DNA of 64,000 nucleotides, taken from Pedobacter steynii. Its GTDB lineage: Bacteria > Bacteroidota > Bacteroidia > Sphingobacteriales > Sphingobacteriaceae. The position numbers and the translations under genes are program-made. Below, one piece after another: positions 1 to 9,500 of this stretch. Under the pieces are notes generated by a model. The model saw nothing but the letters and a program-made list of their open reading frames with translations, had not been told where the DNA came from and ran no database searches. Positions within the stretch are counted from its first letter, which is position 1. Every line of letters starts with the position of its first letter. The stretch is from NCBI RefSeq assembly GCF_900103665.1, contig NZ_FNGY01000002.1, positions 620,001 through 684,000 of the forward strand, in the 5' to 3' direction.

Positions 1-577
1 TGTGGGACAGGAGCAGGTCCAGGTGTGTGACCACATCAGGCGTGCAATCCTTTAACATGAAGACCTTTCCAGCCTGACTTCTTCTTGCCGGATCGATGTA
101 AATATTATCGAATTGTGTTTTGGTGTCTTCCAGGTAGGCCATGCCATCTCCCGCCAGAAACTGAATATTATCCTGGTTCAGTGCTGTTGCATTGTGCGCC
201 GCGATTGCTGAAAGTTCTTCGTTGAGCTCACAATGGGTCACAGATTTCAGTCTCTTGGAAAAGTAAAGGCTGTCCACCCCAAAACCGCCGGTCAGGTCGA
301 TCAGTGTTTCTCCCTGTACAAGACTGGCTTTATAGGCCGCAGTGCTTTCAGAAGAACATTGTTCAATAGATAAGAGCAGGGGGTAATAGATGCGTTCCTG
401 ATGGTACCAGGTAGGCAATTTCTTTACCGATTTATTTTTAGCGGCAATCTGATTGGCCAGTTCTTTTGAACTGACCTCAGGAAAGGGACTTTTAGCCATA
501 GCGATTTTATGTACATCGTCATTTAAATGATGATTGATGTATTGTTGTACTTCGCTATCTAAAATATGATCGTTCAA
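1..577 (-). CDS. Class I SAM-dependent methyltransferase, partial at the window edge
   Basis: The reading frame runs off the left edge, so about 192 N-terminal residues are visible. The SAM-binding signature LIDLTGGFGVDS is followed by an acidic strand end (THCELNEE) and a motif IV-like YIDPARR, typical of class I Rossmann methyltransferases, probably of the RNA or THUMP-related kind common in Bacteroidota; the substrate cannot be read. The start is uncertain. A TTG at 577 gives LNDHILDSEVQQYI as the N-terminus, 11 bases after the aspartokinase stop, while the first in-frame ATG is at 499 and would remove an N-terminal stretch that looks coding. It is last in the leftward operon seen here. 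Confidence 0.72.
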   Translation of the reverse strand, partial: MNDHILDSEVQQYINHHLNDDVHKIAMAKSPFPEVSSKELANQIAAKNKSVKKLPTWYHQERIYYPLLLSIEQCSSESTAAYKASLVQGETLIDLTGGFGVDSLYFSKRLKSVTHCELNEELSAIAAHNATALNQDNIQFLAGDGMAYLEDTKTQFDNIYIDPARRSQAGKVFMLKDCTPDVVTHLDLLLSH

Positions 578-588
578 AAGCTGATGAT

Positions 589-1866
589 TTAAGCGGCAGT
601 AGTTTGGTCTTTCATCACAATCTGACAAGTATGTCTGCTTTTCACTTCCAGCAAAATGTTCTTGTTGACCGTTACACGATCAATCGTTTGCTGGTTGTAA
701 TACCTGATGGTGACCAGTTCCAGACCAGTATTGTATTTCACTTTGTAATGTACAGACAGCTCTTCAATCAGTTTTTGTAATTTTTCAGGATCTTCATCAA
801 TGCTCACCGAGAAACTGATCGCAGAGTTCAGCATGGTATTGATCTTCACTTTGTGATTATGGAAAAGGCTGAAAATATCGCTCAGGTTCTCCTCAATGAT
901 GAAAGAGAAATCTTTAGGAAAAATAGAGATCAGGACCTGCTGTACTTTAAAGATAAAAGAAGGCACAGGCAACTGGTTTTCCGATGCGGTAATGTCGGTT
1001 CCTTCGGCTTCCGGATGAAGGAAAGAACGCACGTACAAAGGAATGTTTTTATTCTGAATCGGCTTAATGGTTTTTGGGTGGATCACCGTTGCGCCATAAT
1101 AGGCCAGTTCTATGGCATCATGGTAGGATAGCTGTGGAATCCGCTCTGTTTCATCAAACCATTTGGGATCTGCATTGAGTACGCCCGGAACATCTTTCCA
1201 GATCGTTAAGGATTGCGCATTCAGGCAGGAAGCAAAAATGGCCGCTGAGTAATCGGATCCTTCGCGACCTAAGGTGGTGGTGAAGTTTTCGCTTGTACCG
1301 CCAATAAAACCCTGGGTAACGCCAATCTGGTGTTCCAGGACAGGAGCGAGGTTGTGCTGGATTTCCTGTTCCGTCTTTTCCCAGTTTACGTTTCCCTCCC
1401 GGTAGTTGTTGTCCGTCTGGATGAAATTTCTGGCATCCAGCCATTTTGCATTGCTGCCATCCAGGCTTAAGTAGGCGGCCACAATTTTAGTAGACACGAT
1501 TTCACCGATGGAAACGATCTGGTCATAGATATAATCAGGCGCATCATCAGGTGCTTCCTCAATCAGCCAGTCGACCTCCACAAAGCTGTTCGCAATGTCG
1601 TTATATACCGGGTGCTGGTGGTCTGGAAACAGTTTTTCCAGGATGCCAAAATGATAGGCTTTTACTTCTTCAAAAAGCTGATGCGTTTCTTCCTCTTCGC
1701 CATGCAAATACGCGCGGGTAAGTGCTTCGAGCTTATTGGTCATTTTTCCCATCGCAGAGACTACGATCAGGAGTTTTTCTTTGGGATAGCGTTTAACGAT
1801 TTGCGCAAGATTGATCACGCCTTCTGCATCTTTCACAGAAGCGCCTCCAAATTTGAATACGAGCAT
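589..1866 (-). CDS. lysC: Aspartate kinase
   Basis: Phosphorylates aspartate, the first step towards lysine, threonine, methionine and diaminopimelate. The N-terminal KFGGASVKD is the family's K-F-G-G-(T/S)-S nucleotide/substrate-binding motif; the middle holds GFIGGTSENFTTTLGREGSDYSAA, reported here in two parts (GFIGG, TTLGREGSD), and KDVPGVLNADP, both diagnostic for the amino-acid kinase fold. About 130 C-terminal residues resemble ACT-type regulatory repeats. At 425 residues it is slightly short for a monofunctional aspartokinase. It lies 2 bases from the upstream DUF3298 gene and 11 from the methyltransferase, so co-transcription is likely. No homoserine dehydrogenase domain is present. 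Confidence 0.93.
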   Translation of the reverse strand: MLVFKFGGASVKDAEGVINLAQIVKRYPKEKLLIVVSAMGKMTNKLEALTRAYLHGEEEETHQLFEEVKAYHFGILEKLFPDHQHPVYNDIANSFVEVDWLIEEAPDDAPDYIYDQIVSIGEIVSTKIVAAYLSLDGSNAKWLDARNFIQTDNNYREGNVNWEKTEQEIQHNLAPVLEHQIGVTQGFIGGTSENFTTTLGREGSDYSAAIFASCLNAQSLTIWKDVPGVLNADPKWFDETERIPQLSYHDAIELAYYGATVIHPKTIKPIQNKNIPLYVRSFLHPEAEGTDITASENQLPVPSFIFKVQQVLISIFPKDFSFIIEENLSDIFSLFHNHKVKINTMLNSAISFSVSIDEDPEKLQKLIEELSVHYKVKYNTGLELVTIRYYNQQTIDRVTVNKNILLEVKSRHTCQIVMKDQTTAA

Positions 1867-1868
1867 AG

Positions 1869-2684
1869 TTATAGTGTCGGACTGAGTAAAGTATTAGGTT
1901 TGGCAACGGTTTTTAGTTCACTGAAAGGAATGAGCAATTCAGTGCTTCCATAAGCGTATGCCTTAATTTCGTATGGATTGTAAAGGAATTTTAATCCTTC
2001 TTTAGTAATGGTAAAATTGCGGTTTAAGCTAAAGGTATCTTTTTCGAAAAAATAACCGTCTTTCAGGCTTGCTGTAGGAGTAAGCTTCTCATTTTTTCTG
2101 AATATCTTCTCTGCAATAGCGGTCAGCTCAGGAAGGCCTCCTTCTTTGATCAGCGATTCCAGGGTGATTTCCTTTAAGGTTTTTGGATCCAGGTTCCAGT
2201 ACACCATCGCACTGTTGGGATGGGCACCACCTGCATAGCTCACATTGCTGTGCTCCAGGCAAAGGTAATCCGGCTGGGTAACGAGCACTTTCGTTTGGTC
2301 GTCCAGGAACCAGGCAGACTGTGTTCCTCCGTTTTCTTTATTGAATTCATCAAACCCTTCCACAAAAGAAGTGGCCAGTTCTTTATAAGTCTTGTTCGTG
2401 TTTTGATCCGTTTGCTCTGCAGCCTTTACCGCCATTTGCTCAATCAGCTGGTTTAACTTTTGATCAGAAAATAACGGATAGACAATCTTTGCATAAGCGG
2501 TATCGGTATTGCCTTTTTCAGCCGGCTTGCTGAGTTTACTGAAAACCTGCAGGCTATCGTATTTGAAGGTTAAGCCGCTGCTGGCAGTAGTGCCGGCAAT
2601 GCTGTCTGTCTGAGCAGTCGTTTTCTTTTCACTTTGACAAGCGATGACGCTTAAAGAAATCAATAGTATACCTAATCTTTTCAT
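1869..2684 (-). CDS. DUF3298/RsiV-like lipoprotein
   Basis: 271 residues. The N-terminus MKRLGILLISLSVIACQSE has a lipobox (VIAC) and predicts an exported, lipid-anchored protein. The C-terminal half carries SYAGGAHPNSAMVYWNLD and a terminal TELLIPFSEL segment, hallmarks of the DUF3298 domain, usually preceded by a DUF4163-like region; here the middle (residues about 45-130) would be that region. The family resembles the extracytoplasmic part of RsiV, an anti-sigma factor that binds lysozyme in Bacillus, but this protein has no transmembrane anti-sigma part, so a regulatory role is not implied. Function is unknown. It sits between the GNAT gene and lysC. Confidence 0.8.
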   Translation of the reverse strand: MKRLGILLISLSVIACQSEKKTTAQTDSIAGTTASSGLTFKYDSLQVFSKLSKPAEKGNTDTAYAKIVYPLFSDQKLNQLIEQMAVKAAEQTDQNTNKTYKELATSFVEGFDEFNKENGGTQSAWFLDDQTKVLVTQPDYLCLEHSNVSYAGGAHPNSAMVYWNLDPKTLKEITLESLIKEGGLPELTAIAEKIFRKNEKLTPTASLKDGYFFEKDTFSLNRNFTITKEGLKFLYNPYEIKAYAYGSTELLIPFSELKTVAKPNTLLSPTL

Positions 2685-2742
2685 CTGATGTTTTATTTTA
2701 TTTAAACCATTCTCTCTGCAAAGGTCATGCCTTTAAAGCGGA

Positions 2743-3210
2743 TTATTTTGCAATCTGCTCTTTTGAAAAGGAAGCATTTAACCAGCCCGTCTCAATCTGA
2801 GCAGCATACTTATTGTAAAAATTGATCGCCGGTTCGTTCCAGTCGAGCACCTGCCAGGTCATCCCGTTGTAGTTCTTTTCCTGTGCTTCTTTCATCACCG
2901 TTTCAAAAAGGATTTTCCCTACGCCTTTACCTCTGTAGCTTTCGGTCACAAGAAAGTCTTCCAGGTATAGCCGACAGCCTTTCCAGGTCGAATATCTGGT
3001 GTAGTATAAAGCAAAACCGATGATCTGATGCTCATCTTCGGCAACAAAAGCTTTCCAGACCGGTGTTGCACCAAATCCGGCATCCTCAAATTCTGCCAGG
3101 GTAACCGTTACTTCTTCCGGCGCTTTTTCATATAGTGCAAGTTCATTGATCAGTTCTAAAAGTCTGGCGCAATCTTCTTGTTTTGCAACTCTGATGATGA
3201 TGTTATCCAT
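2743..3210 (-). CDS. GNAT-family N-acetyltransferase
   Basis: 155 residues with a complete GNAT fold. The acetyl-CoA pyrophosphate-binding motif A is ESYRGKGVGKILFETVMKEA, and QVLDWNEPAINFYNKY is motif B with the usual tyrosine. It resembles diamine/spermidine-type or YhdJ-like small GNATs, but the substrate cannot be assigned. Its ATG overlaps the last base of the upstream YggS-family stop codon (TAATG), so the two are probably translationally coupled. Confidence 0.88.
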   Translation of the reverse strand: MDNIIIRVAKQEDCARLLELINELALYEKAPEEVTVTLAEFEDAGFGATPVWKAFVAEDEHQIIGFALYYTRYSTWKGCRLYLEDFLVTESYRGKGVGKILFETVMKEAQEKNYNGMTWQVLDWNEPAINFYNKYAAQIETGWLNASFSKEQIAK

Positions 3211-3902
3211 TAGGCTTCCTCTTTCCAGTGTTTAATTTTTCTTTTACCAAATATACTGCTGCCCACACGAACCATGGTGCTTCCTGCTTCGATGGCGAGC
3301 TTATAGTCTCCCGACATGCCCATAGAGACCTCTTTAAAGCTGTCTTCTTTTCTGAAAAAGCTCACTTTGATGCCGTCAAAAAGGACTTTCAGTTCCGTAA
3401 ATTCGTCAAGAGTTTGTTTTTCCAGTGCATTATTGCTGGCAATTCCCATTAAGCCGACGATCCTGACATTTTTCAGGGCTGCAAACTCTTCTGAGCGCAG
3501 CAGTTCGACCGCTTCGTCAAATCCAAGACCAAACTTCGTGTCCTCGTCTGCAATATAAATCTGAAGCAGGCAATCGATCACTCTTTTATTTTTTGCGGCT
3601 TGTTTATCTATCTCCAGCAACAATTTTAAGCTGTCCACAGATTGGATCAGGCTGATGAAAGGGGCAATGTATTTGACCTTATTGGTCTGTAAATGACCGA
3701 TCAGGTGCCATTCAATATCTTGTGGAAGTTGTGCTTGTTTTTCTACCAGTTCCTGTACGATGTTCTCACCAAACACCCTTTGTCCGGCGTCATAAGCTTC
3801 CTGTACCGCTGCCGCTTCCTGGTATTTAGATACGGCGATTAATTTCACCGCGATCTCATCCAATTCGTTTTTATATTTTAATAAGTTATCTGCTATACTC
3901 AT
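3210..3902 (-). CDS. yggS: YggS/PROSC-family pyridoxal-phosphate homeostasis protein
   Basis: A PLP-binding TIM-barrel protein that buffers free pyridoxal phosphate and affects amino-acid balance. Family marks are LIAVSKYQ with the PLP lysine at about K26, RVFGENIVQEL, WHLIGHLQTNKVKYI, and MGMSGDYKLAIEAGSTMVRVGSSIFG, given here as MGMSGDY and GSTMVRVG. At 230 residues the length is normal. It is the first gene of a leftward operon whose members follow at spacings of -1 to about 60 bases. The divergent DUF4296 gene starts 71 bases away, so the 3903-3973 gap must hold promoters for both sides. Confidence 0.93.
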   Translation of the reverse strand: MSIADNLLKYKNELDEIAVKLIAVSKYQEAAAVQEAYDAGQRVFGENIVQELVEKQAQLPQDIEWHLIGHLQTNKVKYIAPFISLIQSVDSLKLLLEIDKQAAKNKRVIDCLLQIYIADEDTKFGLGFDEAVELLRSEEFAALKNVRIVGLMGIASNNALEKQTLDEFTELKVLFDGIKVSFFRKEDSFKEVSMGMSGDYKLAIEAGSTMVRVGSSIFGKRKIKHWKEEA

Positions 3903-3973
3903 TTATCAGTATTTTTGGTAAAATTAAGAACCTTAGCGAACTTTGTCTAAGAAATAATGATGTTTTAAGCATA

Positions 3974-4477
3974 ATGAGAAACTTTCTATATATCGTCTTC
4001 CTTTTTTTACTGATTTCAGGCTGTAAACCCGGTATTCCCAAGCAGGTCATTCAACCCGATCAGATGTCAGGACTTTTGGCTGATATCCATATCGTTGACG
4101 GCTATGTATCCTCGATTCCAAGTTCTGATTCTGCGAAAAAAGTGGCTGCAGCTTATTATAAAGGGATCTATAAAAAGTATGGCGTAGATTCTGCGAAGTA
4201 TGCAAAGAGTATGGCGTATTACAACAGTGAACCAAAGGTATTGGATGAGATTTATACCAAAGTAGTAGCCGACCTGAGCAGACAGAAAGCGATTGTTGTA
4301 AAGTCGGATTCCCTGTCGAATGCAAAAATCCAGAAAGCGTTATCCTTAAAAAACTCTGCTGATTCGCTGTTGAGAGCGGATCCGGAGTACAAAATCCGTT
4401 TCCTTCTGAAAGATACCACGAAGAAGAAAATTGATTTTATTCAACCAAAGATGGTTTATAAAGAACCCAAATTATAA
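3974..4477 (+). CDS. DUF4296 lipoprotein
   Basis: 167 residues beginning MRNFLYIVFLFLLISGCKPG, a signal peptide ending in a lipobox (ISGC). The following QMSGLLADIHIVDGYVSS and the YYKGIYKKYGVD segment match the Bacteroidota-specific DUF4296 domain, a small helical exported domain of unknown function. The stop codon lies 8 bases before mutS2, so the two are probably co-transcribed, though no functional link is evident. Confidence 0.82.
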   Translation: MRNFLYIVFLFLLISGCKPGIPKQVIQPDQMSGLLADIHIVDGYVSSIPSSDSAKKVAAAYYKGIYKKYGVDSAKYAKSMAYYNSEPKVLDEIYTKVVADLSRQKAIVVKSDSLSNAKIQKALSLKNSADSLLRADPEYKIRFLLKDTTKKKIDFIQPKMVYKEPKL

Positions 4478-4485
4478 ATATAAGT

Positions 4486-6858
4486 ATGTTATATCCGGAG
4501 AATTGTTTAGAGCGTTTGGGTTTTAGTGAGGTCAGACAACTTATTCATAAACACTGCTTAAGCCCAATGGGACAGCAGATGGTCGATAAAATGCAGGTCA
4601 TGACGAAGTATGACCAGATCAATAAGTTTTTACGACAAACCAATGAATTTAAAAGTATCCTGGAAAACCAGGAACCCCTGCAAATCAGTACCTTTTTTGA
4701 TATTAAAAGCCTTGCCGATAAGATTAAGGTAGAAGGAACGTACCTCGTAGAAGAGGAATTGCACCAAATGTATGCCTCCCTGCAGACCGTATTTTCGGTG
4801 CTCAGGTTTTTTGAAGAAAGAAAAGAAGTTTATCCCAACCTGGAAGCCTTATTGGAACACCTTCCTGTAGAGAAGAATATCCTGAAAAGAATTGAGACTG
4901 TTCTTGATCCTAAAGGAAAAATTAAGCCGAATGCATCTGCGACTTTGCAGACCATTATCGGCGACATTTCCAAAGCAGAACAGGACGTCCGCAAGCGGAT
5001 GGATTCCATTTTTAAGCAGGCAGTAGGCAACAACTGGGTGGCAGATGGAAGTCTGACCATTCGTGATGGAAGGATGTGTATCCCGATCCTTGCCGAGAAT
5101 AAAAGAAAACTGAAAGGTTTCATCCATGATGAGTCTGCCAGCGGGCAAACGGTGTATATGGAGCCGGAAGAGGTCTTTACGCTAAATAATAAGCTGAGAG
5201 ATCTGGAGTTTGATAAACGCCGGGAGATCATTAAGATCCTGATTGCGCTGACCACCGATTTGAGGCCTTATACGCCTTTATTGTTGTCGTACCATGGATT
5301 CCTGACGAAACTGGATTTTGTTCGTGCAAAAGCCCTGTTTGCCATAGAGGTGGAAGCCGATATGCCGGTGCTGATCAAGGAAGCACAAACCAAACTGATC
5401 AATGCACGTCATCCTTTGTTGTACCTTTCTTTTAAGGCAGATAAAAAGACGGTTGTACCGCTGAATATTCACATCACTCCGGAGCTTAGGATTGTATTGG
5501 TTTCCGGACCAAATGCGGGAGGAAAGTCGGTCTGTATGAAAACCGTAGGGCTCTTGCAGCTCATGGTGCAATCGGGTTTACTGATTCCTGTTCATGAATC
5601 AAGTGAGGTGGGGATTTTTGAAAATATCTTCGCCGATATCGGTGATGATCAGTCTATAGAGAGTGATTTGAGTACCTATAGTGCCCACTTAACGAAAATG
5701 CGTTATTTCGTAGCACATGCTTCTCCGAAAACACTGGTGCTGATCGATGAGTTCGGAACAGGGACCGATCCTCAGTTTGGAGGGCCGATGGCGGAAGCGG
5801 TACTGGAAGTGTTAAACAACAGGAAAGTAAGGGGCGTGATTACCACTCACTATTCCAACCTGAAGCTTTTTGCCGGCAATACCCCGGGATTGGAAAATGC
5901 ATCGATGTTGTTTGATAACGACAAGATGAAGCCGCTGTATGTATTGGAACTCGGGAAACCGGGAAGTTCTTATGCTTTTGAGATTGCACAGAATATCGGC
6001 CTTCAGAAAGAAGTGCTGGAACTGGCAAGAGCAAAAACAGGAACCAACCAGAACAGGATCGACAGCTTGCTGGTAGACCTGGAACGGGAAAAAAAGCAGA
6101 TCTACGATACGAAACTGCATTTGTCTACGCAACAGAACAAGGTGAAAAACCTCGTTGCTGAAAATGAGAAACTGAAACTGTTTTTAGATGAAAACAAGAA
6201 AGTGCTCATCAAGGAAGCGAAGCTGGAAGCGCAGGCGATCATCAAAAACGCCAATAAGCTGGTCGAAAATACCATTGCCGAAATTAAAGAGAACCAGGCC
6301 GATAAGACCGTAACGAAGCAATTGCGCCAAAACCTGCAAAAGGTATTGGTTCAGAATCAGGTCAAAGAAGAAAAGAAACCTGAGGTTGCGGTTCCGTTAA
6401 ATACGCCTATTGAGGTGGGCGACTGGGTGCAGCTGAATAACAGCGAAACCACGGGACAGGTCTTAGAGATCAACCGGGATAATTTGGTAGTGGCCTTAGG
6501 TGATCTGCGTTCTGTGTTAAAGAAAAACAGGGTCTACAAAATCAGCAATAAGCAAGCTAAAAAAGCCATTCAGAACAACTCTTATACCGGAAGTATTTCT
6601 GAGGCGATTGGCAATTTTACGGCAGAGCTGGACCTTAGGGGGATGCGTGGCGATAATGCGCTTCATGAGGTGGAGAAATATCTGGACAAATCGATCATGC
6701 TGGGCTTTCCTTTCATTAAGCTGATTCATGGAAAGGGAGATGGGATTCTAAGAAAGCTGATCCGTGAGTACCTGAAAAAATACAGTCAGGTGAACCGGGT
6801 AGAAGATGAACATGCGGATAGAGGAGGCGATGGCATCACTTACGTATATTTCAATTAA
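4486..6858 (+). CDS. mutS2: MutS2 family ATPase/endonuclease
   Basis: 790 residues with the full MutS2 layout: an N-terminal core/lever region without mismatch-recognition domains, an ABC-type ATPase with Walker A GPNAGGKS (341-348) and Walker B LVLIDEFGTGTD (417-428), a coiled coil around 530-630 rich in K and E, and a C-terminal Smr nuclease domain with LDLRG (715-719) and HGKG (748-751). MutS2 is not a mismatch-repair protein; in other bacteria it suppresses homologous recombination or acts on collided ribosomes. It should be kept apart from the two much shorter MutS-like proteins at 49.6-52.3 kb, which lack Smr. Confidence 0.96.
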   Translation: MLYPENCLERLGFSEVRQLIHKHCLSPMGQQMVDKMQVMTKYDQINKFLRQTNEFKSILENQEPLQISTFFDIKSLADKIKVEGTYLVEEELHQMYASLQTVFSVLRFFEERKEVYPNLEALLEHLPVEKNILKRIETVLDPKGKIKPNASATLQTIIGDISKAEQDVRKRMDSIFKQAVGNNWVADGSLTIRDGRMCIPILAENKRKLKGFIHDESASGQTVYMEPEEVFTLNNKLRDLEFDKRREIIKILIALTTDLRPYTPLLLSYHGFLTKLDFVRAKALFAIEVEADMPVLIKEAQTKLINARHPLLYLSFKADKKTVVPLNIHITPELRIVLVSGPNAGGKSVCMKTVGLLQLMVQSGLLIPVHESSEVGIFENIFADIGDDQSIESDLSTYSAHLTKMRYFVAHASPKTLVLIDEFGTGTDPQFGGPMAEAVLEVLNNRKVRGVITTHYSNLKLFAGNTPGLENASMLFDNDKMKPLYVLELGKPGSSYAFEIAQNIGLQKEVLELARAKTGTNQNRIDSLLVDLEREKKQIYDTKLHLSTQQNKVKNLVAENEKLKLFLDENKKVLIKEAKLEAQAIIKNANKLVENTIAEIKENQADKTVTKQLRQNLQKVLVQNQVKEEKKPEVAVPLNTPIEVGDWVQLNNSETTGQVLEINRDNLVVALGDLRSVLKKNRVYKISNKQAKKAIQNNSYTGSISEAIGNFTAELDLRGMRGDNALHEVEKYLDKSIMLGFPFIKLIHGKGDGILRKLIREYLKKYSQVNRVEDEHADRGGDGITYVYFN

Positions 6859-6870
6859 GTAAACATAATC

Positions 6871-6907
6871 AGGACATTGCTGTTATATTTATAAAAAGCA
6901 ATGTCCT
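6871..6907 (+). promoter_or_regulatory. Perfect 11-bp hairpin touching the sugar dehydrogenase start codon
   Basis: AGGACATTGCT (6871-6881) pairs perfectly with AGCAATGTCCT (6897-6907) around a 15-base loop, and the ATG begins at 6908. There is no T-run after it, so it does not look like an intrinsic terminator for mutS2. In the mRNA it would fold directly against the start codon and could restrict ribosome access, or it could be an operator. Its function is inferred only from position. Confidence 0.45.
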
Positions 6908-8005
6908 ATGAAAATATTGATCATCAGTGCTTTTGCACTTCTGCTTAGCTTTTCTGCCTGCAAGAAAAGTAAATCCGGAGGAAATGGAAATCCGCTTCCA
7001 AATGTGGAATTAAAAACCCGTGTAGTCAGTTCCGGACTGGTTCATCCATGGGAGATGATTTATGGCCCTGATCAGCAGATCTGGATGACGGAAAGACCGG
7101 GAAGGATCAGCAGGGTAGACCCCCAAACAGGAAAAGTAACCTTATTACATACCATTTCTGAAGTAGTTTCTACTGGTGAAGGTGGCTTGCTGGGGATGGC
7201 TTTACATCCCAATTTTAGTACCAACCCCTGGGTTTATGTCGTGTACAACTACGGGACGGGCTCGAATTACAGAGAAAAAGTAGTCCGTTTTAATTATGCA
7301 AACGGCGCGCTCAGTGCTCCCCTCACCATCATAGATCAGATTCCTGCTTCCAGCATTCACAATGGCTCGAGGCTGCTGATTACTTCAGATCAGAAACTGA
7401 TGATCAGTACCGGCGATGCCAGCAATTCTGCCAATGCACAAAATACCAATTCCCTTTCCGGAAAAATCCTGCGTTTAAATCTGGATGGAAGCATTCCTGG
7501 GGACAATCCGAATGCGGGGAGTCCGCTCTGGAGCTTCGGACATAGAAATCCTCAGGGATTAATCCAGGTAGGCGATAAGATCTATTCTTCTGAACATGGC
7601 GCGAATAGCGACGATGAGATCAACCTGATTGTAAAAGGAAGGAATTATGGCTGGCCCAATGTAGAGGGCTTTTGTAATACCTCGGCGGAGCAAGGTTTTT
7701 GTACCATTAATAACGTGGTGGAACCTTTGTTTGCCTGGACGCCTACCATCGCCACTGCGGGTATTTCTTATTACAACTCGGATTATATCCCCCAATGGAA
7801 AAATTCTTTGCTACTCGTGAGTTTGAAGGCCTCTAAGCTGACACAGCTTGTTTTGAACCCTGCGGGCGATAAAATCACAGAAGCGAAAGATTTTCTGGTC
7901 AATGATTTTGGCCGGCTAAGGGCCATTTGCCAGTCGCCGGACGGGAAGGTTTATATCGCAAGCAGTAACGGAAGCAATGATAAAATTATAGAAATAGCCA
8001 AATAA
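6908..8005 (+). CDS. PQQ-dependent sugar dehydrogenase-like lipoprotein (glucose/sorbosone dehydrogenase family)
   Basis: 365 residues. MKILIISAFALLLSFSACKK gives a lipoprotein signal (FSAC), followed by a six-bladed beta-propeller of the GSDH family. Family marks are LVHPWEMIYGPD with TERPGRI, a GEGGLLGMALHP motif, SIHNGSRLLI, and the signature EHGANSDDEINLI with GRNYGWP near residue 245. Members oxidise aldose sugars in the periplasm using PQQ. No PQQ biosynthesis gene is seen nearby, which is common because PQQ can be taken up from outside. It is monocistronic between mutS2 and the CoA-transferase genes. Confidence 0.88.
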   Translation: MKILIISAFALLLSFSACKKSKSGGNGNPLPNVELKTRVVSSGLVHPWEMIYGPDQQIWMTERPGRISRVDPQTGKVTLLHTISEVVSTGEGGLLGMALHPNFSTNPWVYVVYNYGTGSNYREKVVRFNYANGALSAPLTIIDQIPASSIHNGSRLLITSDQKLMISTGDASNSANAQNTNSLSGKILRLNLDGSIPGDNPNAGSPLWSFGHRNPQGLIQVGDKIYSSEHGANSDDEINLIVKGRNYGWPNVEGFCNTSAEQGFCTINNVVEPLFAWTPTIATAGISYYNSDYIPQWKNSLLLVSLKASKLTQLVLNPAGDKITEAKDFLVNDFGRLRAICQSPDGKVYIASSNGSNDKIIEIAK

Positions 8006-8053
8006 ATTGTTGGAACACATTTTATACTATAATTTAGTAGCAAAACCTTATAT

Positions 8054-8755
8054 ATGATCAATAAAGTAGTTTCGGGTGCTGATGAAGCCATCAGCGATAT
8101 CGAGAATGGGAATACCTTAATGCTCGGCGGTTTTGGACTGTGCGGTATTCCTGAAAATTGCATTACCGCTCTGGTAAAGAAAGGCGTTAAAGATTTAACA
8201 TGTATATCCAACAATGCAGGCGTAGATGATTTCGGAATCGGACTGATGTTACAAAAGCGTCAGGTAAAGAAAATGATCTCTTCCTATGTAGGTGAAAATG
8301 CAGAATTTGAACGTCAGTTACTCAGCGGAGAGTTGGAAGTAGAGCTGATCCCGCAAGGAACATTGGCAACAAGGTGCATGGCTTCCGGATATGGAATGCC
8401 TGCAATTTTTACTCCGGCAGGGGTAGGTACAGAAGTGGCCGAAGGAAAGGAAGTGCGAAACTTTAATGGTAAAGACTACCTGATGGAATATGCTTTTGAT
8501 GCTGATTTTGCAATTGTTAAAGCCTGGAAGGGAGATACTGCAGGAAACCTGATCTTCAGGTCAACGAGCAGGAACTTTAATCCGGTCATGGCGATGGCAG
8601 GAAAGATTACGATTGCTGAAGTAGAAGAGCTGGTGGAAGCAGGGGAGCTTGATCCTGATCACATTCATACGCCTGGTGTATTCGTTCACCGCATATTTCA
8701 AGGTGCCAATTACGAGAAGAGAATTGAGCAGCGCACAGTTAGAACAAAAAATTAA
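8054..8755 (+). CDS. scoA: 3-oxoacid CoA-transferase subunit A
   Basis: 233 residues. Transfers CoA between succinyl-CoA and an acetoacetate-type acid together with subunit B. Family marks are [15 protein letters not shown] near the N-terminus, [16 protein letters not shown] and the ARTS-like YMEYAF-type region [19 protein letters not shown], written here as two parts. The length is normal for the alpha subunit. Subunit B follows after 17 bases, giving a two-gene operon. A thiolase gene at 27 kb could feed the same acetoacetyl-CoA metabolism but is not linked. Confidence 0.93.
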   Translation: MINKVVSGADEAISDIENGNTLMLGGFGLCGIPENCITALVKKGVKDLTCISNNAGVDDFGIGLMLQKRQVKKMISSYVGENAEFERQLLSGELEVELIPQGTLATRCMASGYGMPAIFTPAGVGTEVAEGKEVRNFNGKDYLMEYAFDADFAIVKAWKGDTAGNLIFRSTSRNFNPVMAMAGKITIAEVEELVEAGELDPDHIHTPGVFVHRIFQGANYEKRIEQRTVRTKN

Positions 8756-8772
8756 TCCTATAAATTATTAGT

Positions 8773-9432
8773 ATGTTGGATAAGGACGGAATTGCGAAGC
8801 GTATCGCAAGAGAAATCAAAGACGGATTTTATGTGAACCTGGGGATCGGTATTCCTACCTTGGTGGCCAATTATATTCCTGCAGGAATCAATGTGGAATT
8901 GCAATCAGAAAACGGACTGCTGGGAATGGGACCATTCCCTTTTGAAGGAGAAGAAGATGCAGATTTGATCAATGCGGGAAAACAAACGATTACTACCTTA
9001 CCGGGATCTTCGATCTTTGACTCTGCATTGAGCTTTGGCATGATCAGAAGCCAGAAGATAGACCTTACTATATTAGGCGCAATGGAAGTGTCGGAGAACG
9101 GAGATATCGCGAACTGGAAGATCCCAGGGAAAATGGTGAAAGGAATGGGTGGCGCAATGGATCTTGTCGCTTCTGCAAAGAACATTATTGTAGCCATGCA
9201 GCATGTAAATAAGGCGGGAGAAAGTAAGCTTTTGCCGAAATGTACGTTGCCGCTTACAGGGGTGAATTGTATCAAGAAGATTGTAACTGAACTGGCAGTA
9301 TTGGATGTACTTCCGGGTGGAGGTTTTAAACTGATCGAAAGGGCACCGGGAGTGAGTGTGGACTATATCAGACAAGCAACTACAGGTAAATTGTTTGCGG
9401 ATGATGATGTTCCGGAAATGATTTTTGACTAA
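8773..9432 (+). CDS. scoB: 3-oxoacid CoA-transferase subunit B
   Basis: 219 residues. The catalytic glutamate motif [14 protein letters not shown] is near residue 45, preceded by [17 protein letters not shown], and the C-terminal half has [20 protein letters not shown] and [11 protein letters not shown], all typical of the beta subunit that carries the CoA thioester intermediate. It ends 39 bases before a strong bidirectional hairpin terminator that closes the operon. Confidence 0.94.
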   Translation: MLDKDGIAKRIAREIKDGFYVNLGIGIPTLVANYIPAGINVELQSENGLLGMGPFPFEGEEDADLINAGKQTITTLPGSSIFDSALSFGMIRSQKIDLTILGAMEVSENGDIANWKIPGKMVKGMGGAMDLVASAKNIIVAMQHVNKAGESKLLPKCTLPLTGVNCIKKIVTELAVLDVLPGGGFKLIERAPGVSVDYIRQATTGKLFADDDVPEMIFD

Positions 9433-9471
9433 AGATAAAGAGGAGCAGGAGGAATGCTTCTTGTTTAAACG

Positions 9472-9500
9472 AAAAAGGGACGCTAATTGCGTCCCTTTTT
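9472..9500. terminator. Bidirectional intrinsic terminator between scoB and udk
   Basis: AAAAAGGGACGC (9472-9483) and GCGTCCCTTTTT (9489-9500) form a perfect 12-bp stem with loop TAATT. The U-tract on each strand makes it suitable to end both scoB (rightward) and udk (leftward), which converge here. Confidence 0.9.

Noticed and set aside
853-1131. Rightward open frame within the aspartokinase gene
   Set aside because: Antisense shadow of a clear, intact kinase gene; no recognisable domain.
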